Counted from the stretch's first letter, positions 16,708-25,418 are shown. The stretch is DNA of 32,483 nt from Planctomicrobium piriforme (GCA_945861445.1 CAMAVF010000022.1:1-32483), one strand, 5' to 3'. Program-made: numbers and translations. Notes: a model not told the origin generated them from the letters alone.

Positions 16708-17044
16708 GGTAGCAGCTCAATACGAGGCAATCGGAATTCCAGCGCGACGGACCGGTGGCCGTTGTGCTTCTGAAACTATAGGTCACGTTTACCAGGAAGA
16801 GAGCCACGTGACTGCAGGTTTCTGGACGCCGGAAAACGTGGCAGATACCGCATAATCCGTAGTCGACCGGGGATCCGCGACTGTGATGCATCCCATAACT
16901 CCCATTGAATTGAAGGGAAAACATCACCCCTAATAATCACATCCCAAAAACAAAAAAACCGCACCCCTTCACATTGAAGAGGTGCGGTTTGAAATAACCC
17001 TGTATCAAAGCAGACTCAGACCCCAATCTAAGCCTGCAGTCGAA
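16708..17044. other. Intergenic region with degenerate CCCAT repeat and terminator
   Basis: This 337-base gap contains no credible gene. It must include the HDOD gene's promoter at its left side. At 16891-16906 is TCCCATAACTCCCAT, two units like those in the 133-175 array, but without a matching inverted arm. A strong terminator for the Cys-rich gene lies at 16951-16990. Confidence 0.5.
16951..16990 (-). terminator. Intrinsic terminator of the Cys-rich protein gene
   Basis: On the minus strand, arms AAACCGCACC-T-CTTC and GAAG-G-GGTGCGGTTT form a 14-bp stem with one mismatch and a five-base loop, followed by a run of seven T interrupted once by G and then more T. It lies 55 bases past the stop at 17045. 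Confidence 0.92.
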
Positions 17045-17515
17045 TTAGGCCTTCTTTTCAGGAGCGGGAGCAGCTTCCGGAGCGGGAGCGGCAGGAGCCG
17101 GAGCCGGAGCCGGTTCCGCAGCAGCCGGAGCGGCAGCGGGGGCAGCCATCGGAGCGGCACCACAGCAAGCCGGAGCGGCATTGCAGCAGGTGGCAACCGG
17201 AGCACAAGCGTTGCAAGCGGGGGCCGGAGCACAGCAGGTGTTCACCGGAGCACAGCAGCGGCTCTTGCGAGGAGCACAGCAGCTGTCGGCCACGGGGGCA
17301 CAGCAGCGGGTCTTACGAACTTTGCATTTCGGGGCCTTGCAGCAGGTATTGACGGGGGCACAACAGGCCGGTGCAGCCGGTGCACAGCAGGCGGGAGCGG
17401 AACAACCGCTGCAGCCACGCTTGGCGAAGAACGCCTTCGCGTCCTTGGCATCGAACACCGACAGGGTCACAACGGCCACGACGATGGCAGCCAACGCAGC
17501 GAACTTACGACTCAT
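17045..17515 (-). CDS. Secreted cysteine-rich protein with CC-A-P repeats
   Basis: This 156-residue protein has a signal peptide (FAALAAIVVAVVTLSV, cleavage probably near DAKA) and then about 85 residues holding 23 cysteines, nine of them as adjacent CC pairs. The common unit is CCAP (for example CCAPVNTCC, CCAPVADSCC, CCAPRKSRCC), giving a loose period of about eight residues. The last 35 residues are Ala-Pro-Glu-rich and cysteine-free, like a flexible tail, ending EKKA. Start 17515 is fixed by GGGAG eight bases upstream; reading further out adds 29 unlikely residues. Together with its own terminator this is a well-defined single gene. Such Cys content outside the cytoplasm suggests disulfide crosslinking or metal binding in the envelope. 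The family is not one I can name. Confidence 0.85.
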   Translation of the reverse strand: MSRKFAALAAIVVAVVTLSVFDAKDAKAFFAKRGCSGCSAPACCAPAAPACCAPVNTCCKAPKCKVRKTRCCAPVADSCCAPRKSRCCAPVNTCCAPAPACNACAPVATCCNAAPACCGAAPMAAPAAAPAAAEPAPAPAPAAPAPEAAPAPEKKA

Positions 17516-18118
17516 CTTTTTTTCTCCCAAGAAACATTGCTGAAACACAAGCAGATTCGAAATTCTACCGCCGGACGAAAAACAACTCCCCAGGCTCTGC
17601 ACAACCTAAGGTTCTCGCCACGGGGCTGAACTATTTCCTTTTCAACCTCCGGCGTTCACGCAGTCCTCATGATTTTGATTTCTGTTCAAATTCAGGTCCT
17701 CTCAGAGTCCAATTCCCCACCATTGAATGGTAAGTTGAACAGCAATTGCGCGGTGACATAACGGAAATAGATAAGGCGATTCGCCATCAAAGTCAACCAA
17801 CTCAACCCATTTTTCCGATAAATTGGAAAGGTTGGTCAAGTTGCACGGCCTTGGAGCCGACGCCAATTCACCGTGATTCTGAGCGGGAATTGCTGGCTAA
17901 CTGACTGCAACGCATTACACAGGTTGATTTTGCGAAAAGTACGCAGTGGTTTTCTTCGTCTTGTTCGCTGCGTCAACCCGGTGATGCTTACAGTCTAGCC
18001 GCCAAAACGGCCCCTCGGGGTCGTCAAGAGGGAATTTCTCGGTTTTCCAACCGACGCGGTCGCGGGTTGCGACAGTCGATCGCATGACGGAAACTTCGCG
18101 GGTGATAGGAGCAAATCG
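17516..18118. other. Long gene-free divergent region upstream of folP
   Basis: About 600 bases lie between the start of the Cys-rich gene and the start of folP, which read apart from each other, so both promoters are here. I found no credible gene. Small features are CCATTGAATGG at about 17719 and TTTTCC...GGAAA around 17812-17830, neither clearly functional. The leader of folP carries a good ribosome-binding site (AGGAG, nine bases before ATG). The length suggests long leaders or an undetected small RNA. Confidence 0.35.
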
Positions 18119-19027
18119 ATGACGGCAAACGGTTCTGCCGGTAGCAGTCGTGCCCAGCTCGACTGGCAGTGCGGATCAGATCAATTGTGGCTGGGTTCGA
18201 AACCGCTGTTCATGGGCATTTTGAATGTCACGCCCGACAGCTTTTCAGATGGTGGAAAATATCAACACGTCGATGACGCCGTCAGTCGAGCCCGGCTGCT
18301 CGCATCGGAGGGTGCCGATCTCATCGACGTCGGCGGTGAGTCCACCCGTCCCGACTCACAACCCGTCAGTTTAGACGAAGAACTGCGACGAGTGATTCCG
18401 GTCCTCGAAGCTCTGCGCGGGGAGATCCAGGTTCCCATCTCCATCGATACGACGAAAGCCGAAGTCGCTCGACAGGCCCTCGCGGCGGGTGCGAAAATCG
18501 TCAACGACATCTCCGGGCTGACTTTCGATCTGGAGATGCCCCGTGTATGCGCCGAAACCGGCGCGGGGGTGATCGTGATGCACATCCAGGGGACGCCACA
18601 AACCATGCAGAAAAATCCCCACTACGTAAATGCCCTGGAAGAGGTCCGAGCGATCCTGGCCGATCGATTGGACGCACTGCAGTCGGCGGGGATCCGCCGT
18701 AACGCCTGCGTTGTCGATCCGGGGATTGGGTTCGGCAAGACGGCTCAGCACAATCTCGAATTACTGGCGGGCATTTCGCGACTGCGGGATCTTGGTCGCC
18801 CCGTGCTGATCGGCCATTCCCGGAAACGCTTCGTCTCCAAGATCCTGGGCCGGCCGATTGACGAGCACTCGCTGGGCACCGTCGGGATTTCGCTGGCAGC
18901 CATTGCCCGTGGTGCCGATATCCTGCGACTTCACGAAATCGTACCCAGCCGGGACTGCTGGCTGGCCTGGCAAGCCGTAGAGGATTGCGAGAGGCAGTTG
19001 CGCGCAAAAGATGTTAGAACACCGTAG
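18119..19027 (+). CDS. folP: Dihydropteroate synthase
   Basis: This 302-residue cytoplasmic enzyme joins para-aminobenzoate to dihydropterin pyrophosphate in folate synthesis. The characteristic segments are all present: MGILNVTPDSFSDGG (32-46), DVGGESTRP (70-78), ISIDTTKAEVARQA, NDISG (129-133), MHIQGTPQTMQ, DPGIGFGKT (200-208), GHSRKRF (232-238) and RLHEI near 270-274, the last in place of the more usual RVHDV. The N terminus is about 20 residues longer than the E. coli enzyme. ATG 18119 is supported by AGGAG upstream. No other folate gene is adjacent. It is the first plus-strand gene of the run to 23505, but the following gaps make a single operon unlikely. Confidence 0.96.
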   Translation: MTANGSAGSSRAQLDWQCGSDQLWLGSKPLFMGILNVTPDSFSDGGKYQHVDDAVSRARLLASEGADLIDVGGESTRPDSQPVSLDEELRRVIPVLEALRGEIQVPISIDTTKAEVARQALAAGAKIVNDISGLTFDLEMPRVCAETGAGVIVMHIQGTPQTMQKNPHYVNALEEVRAILADRLDALQSAGIRRNACVVDPGIGFGKTAQHNLELLAGISRLRDLGRPVLIGHSRKRFVSKILGRPIDEHSLGTVGISLAAIARGADILRLHEIVPSRDCWLAWQAVEDCERQLRAKDVRTP

Positions 19028-19168
19028 CGATTGCTTTGTGACAGCGAGAGCGATGTTAAATAAGAGTTTTCGCTCTGAGCGCCATGAGCGAATACGTTAG
19101 GTCCAAGCGGTCCAAGATGGGGATTACGAACCCTGCTCAATTCTCTCTCCTTCCCGGGAATTACCATC

Positions 19169-20122
19169 ATGTCGCGTGAATTCGCTCTCTCTCGTCGCGG
19201 CTTCCTCAAAACAGGTCTGGTTGCCAGTGCCGTTTTAACAAACTTGACCGTTCAGGCTCGTGCCGCGGAACCGACCGGTGTCAGCTTCGGATTCACGTTG
19301 TATGGAATGCGGAAGTTGCCCGTGAAAGAGGCTCTACGCGTGTGCTCGGAAATTGGTTACGATAGTGTCGAAATCGCCTGCATGCCCGATTGGCCCTGTG
19401 CCCCGGAAAGTCTCGCGGCGATCGATCGCCAGGAACTCCGCAAGCAGTTGAATGGGTCGCGACTCGCGCTGGCCAGTCTGATGGAGAATGTCTCGCCACT
19501 GGCCGATGACCAGGCACATGCCGCGAACCTGGAACGGTTAAAACGGGCCTGTGGACTCGGCCATGATCTCGTGCCGGAAACGACTCCTATTATCGAGACC
19601 GTCCTGGGAGGCCAACCGGCGGCGTGGGAGCAAGTTCGTGACAAGATGGTGGCCCGTTTGCAGGACTGGGCCAAGCTGGCCGTGGCCGAGAAATCGATCA
19701 TCGCACTGAAACCCCACGTTGGCGGAGCACTGCACACCCCGGAAGGTGCGACCTGGCTGATGGACCAGTTGAAGTCCCCGGGGCTGCGTCTGGCTTACGA
19801 CTACAGCCACTTCGAACTGCGCAATATTCCATTGAAATCGTCGTTGGAATCGATGTTGCCGCAAACGGTCTTCATTCATGTCAAGGATTCCGCCGGGACT
19901 GCGGACAAGGTTCAATTCCTATTACCGGGGGATGGACGTACGAAATACTCAGACTATTTCCAATCTCTGAAGACGGCGGGCTATCGCGGTCCCATTGTCG
20001 TCGAGGTCAGCGGCCAACTCCATACGCGACCGGACTATGACCCGGTCCAAGCCGCCCGGCGCAGTTACGCGCATCTGGCTCCGTTGCTGCAAAAAGCCGG
20101 GTTGCGTCTGCCGCGAGCCTGA
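19169..20122 (+). CDS. Tat-exported sugar phosphate isomerase/epimerase-like TIM-barrel protein
   Basis: This 317-residue protein is of the xylose-isomerase-like/AP endonuclease 2 TIM-barrel family, common in planctomycetes as exported proteins. The N terminus has a twin-arginine motif, SRRGFLKTG, followed by a hydrophobic stretch and a likely cleavage after ARAAE. The barrel is seen in VSFGFTLYGMRKLP, IGYDSVEIACMP, RLAYDYSHFEL, TVFIHVKDSAG and GPIVVEVSGQL; the last strands carry the acidic and histidine residues used for metal and substrate binding in this fold. The length fits a single domain plus signal. The substrate is not predictable. A gap of 141 bases separates it from folP, and a terminator-like hairpin lies past its end. 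Confidence 0.88.
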   Translation: MSREFALSRRGFLKTGLVASAVLTNLTVQARAAEPTGVSFGFTLYGMRKLPVKEALRVCSEIGYDSVEIACMPDWPCAPESLAAIDRQELRKQLNGSRLALASLMENVSPLADDQAHAANLERLKRACGLGHDLVPETTPIIETVLGGQPAAWEQVRDKMVARLQDWAKLAVAEKSIIALKPHVGGALHTPEGATWLMDQLKSPGLRLAYDYSHFELRNIPLKSSLESMLPQTVFIHVKDSAGTADKVQFLLPGDGRTKYSDYFQSLKTAGYRGPIVVEVSGQLHTRPDYDPVQAARRSYAHLAPLLQKAGLRLPRA

Positions 20123-20174
20123 TTCCGTTCGGTGCGTCCCCTGCTCCCGGACGGGCACACAGTTTGCTTTACGC

Positions 20175-20214
20175 TCTGTCGGGCCAAAGGATGACTTTTG
20201 ACCGACAGATTTTT
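20175..20214 (+). terminator. Terminator-like hairpin directly before the YciE-like gene
   Basis: Arms TCTGTCGGGCCAAAG (20175-20189) and CTTTTGACCGACAGA (20195-20209) pair at 13 of 15 positions and are followed by TTTTT (20210-20214). The ribosome-binding site ACGGAG of the next gene begins at the following bases. It could terminate the sugar isomerase gene or act as an attenuator in the leader of the YciE gene. Confidence 0.7.
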
Positions 20215-20227
20215 ACGGAGACGAGTA

Positions 20228-20743
20228 ATGAAACTGATGACCTTGCAGGACCTGCTGGCCGACCAACTAAAAGACATTTACAGCGCCGAAAATCAATTGG
20301 TGAAAGCACTTCCCAAGATGGCGGCGGCGGCCACGTCGCGCGAGCTGAAGAACGCATTTGAAAGTCACCTCGTGGAAACGGAAACGCATGTGTCGCGTCT
20401 CGAGCAGATCTTCCAGCGACTCGACATCAAGGCCGGACGTAAGAAATGCAAAGCCATGGAAGGACTTGTTGCGGAGGGAAAGGAAACGATCGATGAGAAT
20501 GCCGAACCCATGGTCCACGACGCGGCGTTGATTGCGGCGGCCCAACGGGTCGAGCATTATGAAATTGCCGCCTATGGAACCGCGCGGACGTTTGCGACGA
20601 TTCTCGGCGATGACGAGACGGCCGAACTCCTGCAAACGACGCTGGATGAGGAATCCCAGTGCGATTCCAAATTGACGGAAATCGCAATGAGCGGCATCAA
20701 TCAAGACGCCGCGGCCCCCGAGGAAGTCGGTAGACGCAAATAG
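20228..20743 (+). CDS. YciE/YciF (DUF892) ferritin-like protein
   Basis: This 171-residue protein belongs to the YciE/YciF family of ferritin-like four-helix proteins, usually induced under stress. The opening LQDLLADQLKDIYSAENQLVKALPKMA is diagnostic, and the later helices carry ESHLVETETHVSRLEQIF, RVEHYEIAAYGTARTFA and TTLDEESQCDSKLTEIA, with Glu and His placed as di-iron ligands. Start 20228 is chosen because ACGGAG lies seven bases upstream and the family starts here; a frame upstream adds ten basic residues. The gene has its own strong terminator at 20781 and a terminator-like hairpin immediately before its ribosome-binding site, so it may be separately regulated. The physiological role in this organism is unknown. 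Confidence 0.94.
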   Translation: MKLMTLQDLLADQLKDIYSAENQLVKALPKMAAAATSRELKNAFESHLVETETHVSRLEQIFQRLDIKAGRKKCKAMEGLVAEGKETIDENAEPMVHDAALIAAAQRVEHYEIAAYGTARTFATILGDDETAELLQTTLDEESQCDSKLTEIAMSGINQDAAAPEEVGRRK

Positions 20744-21186
20744 TCCGACTCCGTTTACAATCCCATTCCCATTGGCTTTGACCGCCAGTTCACCCGCATT
20801 GCGGGTGGACTGGCGGTTCGCTTTTTGGCTGAACCTGGGACGTTCGGCGACCATGATGCTCGCCCAGCACGCGGCGGTCGTCCCACTTTCCAAACTGTCA
20901 TCAATCATCCTTGGCTAAATCCACGTTTTTGAAGATTTTCACAACCGCTCAAAAAATCACTGGGTAGAAGAAATCTGTCGCGAAGATTACATTTTCGTAA
21001 GTATCGGCTCCTTCGAGAGATAACTTGCGGACTTGCGGCCGGCACTGCTCGGCGGCCGTCAGTCACGATTTTTTCGCTGGCGACGGAGGAGACGCCACGC
21101 CGATATCGAGGCTATTCCCTCGCTTTGGGTGCCGCCTAGAATGCCGAGGTACTGGACTCACGAATTGAAATTTCGATCAGGTGATA
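20744..21186. other. Intergenic region between the YciE gene and the SulP-carbonic anhydrase gene
   Basis: This 443-base gap has the YciE terminator at its left end. The rest must hold the promoter and leader of the transporter gene. An open frame of 64 residues (21033-21227) overlaps the next gene and is Arg-rich with no ribosome-binding site, so I do not call it. No clear promoter boxes were recognised. Confidence 0.4.
20781..20826 (+). terminator. Intrinsic terminator of the YciE-like gene
   Basis: Arms ACCGCCAGTTCACCCGC and GCGGGTGGACTGGCGGT form a 17-bp stem around ATT, with a single T.G wobble, followed after TCGC by TTTTT. It lies 37 bases past the stop at 20743. Confidence 0.92.
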
Positions 21187-23505
21187 ATGCCCTCTCCGTC
21201 CCACTTTACCACCGTCACGACGACTGATTCATCCGCGGGAATCGTGCGCGATCTGATCGCGGGATTGGTGGTGTTTCTTGTCGCGTTGCCACTGTGCCTG
21301 GGCGTGGCCCTGGCGTCCAATGCCCCTCTCTTTTCGGGCGTGTTGTCCGGCATCATCGGGGGGATTGTCGTCGGGATCCTGAGCGGTTCGCAGACCAGTG
21401 TATCGGGACCGGCTGCGGGCCTGACGGCGGTCGTGGCCGCGCAGATCGTCTTGCTGGGATCCTTCGAGGCATTCCTGCTGGCAGTGGTTCTGGGTGGGCT
21501 GATCCAAATTGCGTTTGGCGTGATGAAAGCGGGGTTTCTGTCGGATTTTGTGCCGTCGAGTGTCATCAAAGGTCTGCTGGCCGCCATTGGTGTGATCTTG
21601 ATTCTGAAGCAGATTCCGCACGTGCTGGGGCACGACACCGATCCTGAAGGGGACATGGCGTTTGCTCAGCCCGATCACCACAACACGTTTTCCGAGCTGG
21701 GCACTCTGCTGGGTGGGCAAGTTCACCTGGGCGCCGTCGTGATCGGTTTATCGTCCATCGCCATTCTGGTGGGGTGGACCAAATATGCGCCATTGAAGAA
21801 GTCGCTGATCCCGCCGCAACTGATCGTCGTAGTATTTGGGGTGCTGATCAGCTATTTCTTCAAGCATCTGGGCGGGCCATGGGTGATTGAAGGGACGCAC
21901 CTGGTTCAAGTTCCGGTCTCCGAAAATTTCACCGGGTTCTTTGGATTTCTGCGGCTGCCGGACTTTTCTCAGTGGTTGAATCCGGCCATTTATATGTCCG
22001 GCCTGACGATCGCCGTGGTGGCCTCGCTGGAAACGCTGCTGAATCTGGAAGCGGTTGACCGGATCGATCCTCAGCAACGCCACTCACCCTCCAGCCGGGA
22101 ATTGCTGGCTCAAGGTGTCGGCAATGTGATTGTCGGACTGATCGGCGGCTTGCCGATGACTTCGGTGATCGTTCGCAGCTCCGTGAATATCAATGCCGGC
22201 AACAAGACCAAGTTATCGGCCATCATTCACGGAGCACTGTTGCTGGTCTGTGTCTTGTTCTTACCCACGTATCTCAATCTGATTCCCTTATCGTGCCTGG
22301 CCGCCATCCTGCTGGTCACTGGGATCAAGCTGATCAGCCCCGAGTTGATCCGCAGCATGTGGAAGCAGGGACCGTATCAGTTCATTCCCTTCATGGTCAC
22401 GCTGATCTCGATCGTGCTGACCGACTTGTTAATCGGCATTGTGGTGGGCTTGCTGGTCAGCATTGCCTTCATCTTGAACAGCAACTTTCGACGGCCGCTG
22501 CGTCGCGTCGTCGAGAGATACCTGGGGGGCGAAGTGCTGCACATCGAGTTGGCCAGCCAGGTGAGTTTTCTCAACAAGGCGGCCCTCGAGAAGGTCTTGC
22601 GCGAGTCCCCGCGCGGCACGCATGTGTTGCTCGATGCCCACAATACCGACTACATCGATCCCGATATCTTGAACCTGATCCGTGAATTCAAAGAGCACAC
22701 AGCGCCGCTGCAGGGGGTACAGGTCAGTCTGTCTGGATTCCGCGATAAGTATCAACTGGACAACGAAATTCAATTCGTCGACTATTCGACGCGTGAATTG
22801 CAGGGGCAGATCAGTTCGACGCAAGTCTTGCAGATCCTGGACGAAGGGAATGAACGCTTTCGCACCGGCCGGCGATTGTCGCGCGACCTGGGCCGGCAAC
22901 TGCATGCCACGGCCATGGGGCAGCATCCGCTGGCAGTGGTCCTGAGCTGCATTGATTCCCGCACGCCTTCCGAGCTGATTTTCGATCTGGGGCTGGGAGA
23001 CATCTTCAGCGTCCGCGTGGCAGGTAATGTCAGCAGTCCGAAGGTGCTGGGCAGCATGGAATATGGTTGCGCCGTAGCAGGCGCGAAGTTGATTCTCGTG
23101 GTCGGCCATACGAAATGCGGGGCCGTGACTGCCGCGGTGAACCTGACGTGTTCCACACAAAATGCCGAGGAAGCCACCGGGTGTCAGCATCTGGAATCGA
23201 TCGTCTCCGACATCCAGCAATCGATTGATCGCCCCACATGTCAGCGCCTGGAGCATGCAGGCCCCCTGGAAAGGTCGGAGTTCACCGACTCCGTGGCGCA
23301 ACAGAATGTGTTGCGTGTCGTGCGGGAAGTCGTCGAACAAAGCCATACAATTCGACAACTGGTCGAGGCCGGCCGGCTCGCCGTCGTCGGGGCGATGTAT
23401 GACGTCGCAACCGGCAGGATCGACTTCCTGATCGAAGACGCCATCGGACTGCCCCCGTCAGAATTGGCGATTGCCACGGCGGAAGGCAGTCTGGAATCGG
23501 TGTAA
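21187..23505 (+). CDS. SulP-family anion transporter fused to beta-carbonic anhydrase
   Basis: This 772-residue inner-membrane protein joins a SulP transporter (about residues 10-420; AGLVVFLVALPLCLGVALASNAP, SGPAAGLTAVVAAQI, LPDFSQWLNPAIYMSGL and later helices) to a STAS-like domain (about 440-545) and a C-terminal beta-carbonic anhydrase (about 560-770). The anhydrase has the zinc site: CIDSR at about 588 (Cys, with Asp and Arg) and HTKCG at about 641 (His and Cys). SulP-carbonic anhydrase fusions are known in bacteria and are thought to couple bicarbonate transport to CO2 hydration. Start ATG 21187 is chosen, but GTG 21181 is in frame and the ribosome-binding site (AGGTG) is close to either. 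The gene converges on the helicase gene with 11 bases between stops and no clear terminator. Confidence 0.95.
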   Translation: MPSPSHFTTVTTTDSSAGIVRDLIAGLVVFLVALPLCLGVALASNAPLFSGVLSGIIGGIVVGILSGSQTSVSGPAAGLTAVVAAQIVLLGSFEAFLLAVVLGGLIQIAFGVMKAGFLSDFVPSSVIKGLLAAIGVILILKQIPHVLGHDTDPEGDMAFAQPDHHNTFSELGTLLGGQVHLGAVVIGLSSIAILVGWTKYAPLKKSLIPPQLIVVVFGVLISYFFKHLGGPWVIEGTHLVQVPVSENFTGFFGFLRLPDFSQWLNPAIYMSGLTIAVVASLETLLNLEAVDRIDPQQRHSPSSRELLAQGVGNVIVGLIGGLPMTSVIVRSSVNINAGNKTKLSAIIHGALLLVCVLFLPTYLNLIPLSCLAAILLVTGIKLISPELIRSMWKQGPYQFIPFMVTLISIVLTDLLIGIVVGLLVSIAFILNSNFRRPLRRVVERYLGGEVLHIELASQVSFLNKAALEKVLRESPRGTHVLLDAHNTDYIDPDILNLIREFKEHTAPLQGVQVSLSGFRDKYQLDNEIQFVDYSTRELQGQISSTQVLQILDEGNERFRTGRRLSRDLGRQLHATAMGQHPLAVVLSCIDSRTPSELIFDLGLGDIFSVRVAGNVSSPKVLGSMEYGCAVAGAKLILVVGHTKCGAVTAAVNLTCSTQNAEEATGCQHLESIVSDIQQSIDRPTCQRLEHAGPLERSEFTDSVAQQNVLRVVREVVEQSHTIRQLVEAGRLAVVGAMYDVATGRIDFLIEDAIGLPPSELAIATAEGSLESV

Positions 23506-23516
23506 GTGTGGCGAAT

Positions 23517-25418
23517 TCATTGCCCTCCATCCAATTCCCACACGGTCCCATACGCATCCTCACACTCAAAATATTCGATCAGCCGCAGATAAAAATCGTG
23601 GTTGGCCAGCGTGCTGCTGTCGCCGAAGACGATCAACTTGCGACGGGCTCGAGTCAGGGCGACGTTCATGCGGCGGGTGTCGGTGAGAAATCCCAATTCA
23701 CCCGCTGTGTTCGATCTGACCAGCGAGATGACGACTGCTTCCTTTTCGCGGCCCTGAAAACCATCCACGGTATCCACCTCGACGGCACGCTCGGTGATCA
23801 GTTGCCGCAGCAGCCGAGCCTGGGCCCCGTAGGGCGTGATCACCGCGATATCAGTCGCCGGCAGGCCGGCGGCAATCAATTCGGCAACCTGGTTCGCGAC
23901 GAACTGAGCTTCGCCCGGATTCTCCCGACTCGACCCGTCCGTTTCGGCCCGCTCTTCGCAAATGGACCCCGCCGTGTCATAGAATCGGAGGGCCGTTTCG
24001 GTCAGCGGACAACGCGTCACACCCGGCAAGTCGGCCAGCAGATGCTTCGCCACGGAATCGGCCGCCACGAGGGCCGAGTCGTAGAACTCCATCGAAGAAA
24101 ACTGCATGATCTGCTGGTGCATGCGGTATTGAGTCGTCAATCGTCGCGAGATCGCAGCGCCCCACAGATCGACCAGACGCTCCATGAGGCTGATGTGGAA
24201 TCCGTCGCGGCGGGCCTCGGGTGAGACCACCGTCGCGGGCAACTGGCAGTGATCGCCCGCCAGCACCAGTCTCCGGCTGCGCAACAAGGGAATCCAGCAC
24301 GGCGGTTCGGTCGCCTGTGCCGCTTCGTCAATCACGACCAGGTCAAATTCACGATCCCGCAACAGGTCTCCATCCAGGCCGGTCAGCGTCGCACACAAGA
24401 CGGTCGCGGAATCGAGCAGATACGTCACGAGTTGCGATTCAATGCGCCGCGCATCCGCCATGAGTTGATTGGCCTCGTCACGCAGTTCACGCCGCGCCCC
24501 GACTTGTGGCGCGGTCCGCGTGTATTTACTCGCCTGCCGGCGCAGCGACCAGGCGCGTTTGATCCACTCGCGAGCCAGCTTTAAGTCCGGATGCGACTCC
24601 ACCTGCACGTCCAGCGTGTGGGCCCTCAACTCGGGCAGGACGCGTGCCGGATGCCCAATCCGCAATGCTCGCTCACCACCAGCCAGCAATCGTTCGAGCA
24701 TGTTGTCCACTGCGAGATTACTCGGAGCACACGCCAGAACCCGCTCGCCGCGGCGAATGGCTTGTCGGATCAGCTCCACGACGGTGGTCGTCTTTCCAGT
24801 CCCCGGCGGTCCGTGAATAATCGCGACATCTTCGGCCGCCAGGGCATGACTGACCGCTGCACGTTGCGATTGATCCAGTGCGGACAACGGCTGCCAGTCT
24901 TTGGGTACACCGAATTCGGGCGTTTGTTCCCCCAGCAGCTTGTGGCGGAAGTTGGCCAGCCGACCCCGTTCAACACTGGCCGCCCGACGCAACGCGTCCC
25001 GCTGGCGTTGCCGGGCCACTTCGTCCGAGGACAGATCGAGTCGAAAGGTGGGCCGGTCGGCCAGCGGCTCGGGCGCGTCCCCCACGGCGACCGTGATTGT
25101 CTCACGATCCCGGTCGGTAACGACACCCCGCCAGCCGACATTCTCCTCCCCGTTTTCCTCAGAGAGGACAATCGGTGTCCCCGAGTTCAAGCGGGTCCAG
25201 GGCAATTCCTGGCGTCGATCACGCTTGCCCAGGTTGAGAACGACTCGGCCGCCGAACCCCGCCGTCTCATCTCGAATCACCAGACCAATCAAGCACGCAC
25301 CGCTACGTTCAGCAGAATCGCCCGTCGTGCGCCGGGAAAGACGCACCACTTCGCGCGCCTCCGCAACGGCCTCTTGTTCGAGACAGTGAATCAGCCGTTG
25401 AAAATGATCGTCCGGCAC
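23517..25418 (-). CDS. Superfamily 1 helicase of the UPF1/DNA2/IGHMBP2 type
   Basis: This 633-residue cytoplasmic ATPase has the complete SF1B motif set: GPPGTGKTTT (about 203), the DEAAQ Walker B (about 363), GDHCQLP, QYRMH (about 428), VDTVDGFQGREKEAVVISLVRSN (about 545-567) and MNVALTRARRK (about 582). The N-terminal 190 residues include a beta-barrel-like segment seen in IGHMBP2-type proteins (GVVTDRDRETITVAVGD). GTG 25418 is the start: GAGG lies eight bases upstream and an in-frame TAA blocks anything further. The enzyme probably unwinds DNA or RNA-DNA structures, with the actual role unknown. It stands alone, with a repeat-bearing gap of 186 bases upstream. Confidence 0.93.
   Translation of the reverse strand: MPDDHFQRLIHCLEQEAVAEAREVVRLSRRTTGDSAERSGACLIGLVIRDETAGFGGRVVLNLGKRDRRQELPWTRLNSGTPIVLSEENGEENVGWRGVVTDRDRETITVAVGDAPEPLADRPTFRLDLSSDEVARQRQRDALRRAASVERGRLANFRHKLLGEQTPEFGVPKDWQPLSALDQSQRAAVSHALAAEDVAIIHGPPGTGKTTTVVELIRQAIRRGERVLACAPSNLAVDNMLERLLAGGERALRIGHPARVLPELRAHTLDVQVESHPDLKLAREWIKRAWSLRRQASKYTRTAPQVGARRELRDEANQLMADARRIESQLVTYLLDSATVLCATLTGLDGDLLRDREFDLVVIDEAAQATEPPCWIPLLRSRRLVLAGDHCQLPATVVSPEARRDGFHISLMERLVDLWGAAISRRLTTQYRMHQQIMQFSSMEFYDSALVAADSVAKHLLADLPGVTRCPLTETALRFYDTAGSICEERAETDGSSRENPGEAQFVANQVAELIAAGLPATDIAVITPYGAQARLLRQLITERAVEVDTVDGFQGREKEAVVISLVRSNTAGELGFLTDTRRMNVALTRARRKLIVFGDSSTLANHDFYLRLIEYFECEDAYGTVWELDGGQ

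Noticed and set aside
16982-17629. Plus-strand Ser/Arg/Gly-rich open frame of 215 codons
   Set aside because: Its composition is the mirror of the Cys/Ala/Pro repeats of the secreted protein on the other strand, and it runs through that gene's terminator and ribosome-binding site.
19047-19076. Possible folP terminator (AGAGCGA/TCGCTCT)
   Set aside because: Only seven pairs, a loop of 16 bases and no T-run.
22429-23358. Minus-strand open frame of 309 codons over the carbonic anhydrase part
   Set aside because: Antisense to intact zinc-site motifs; no domain or ribosome-binding site.
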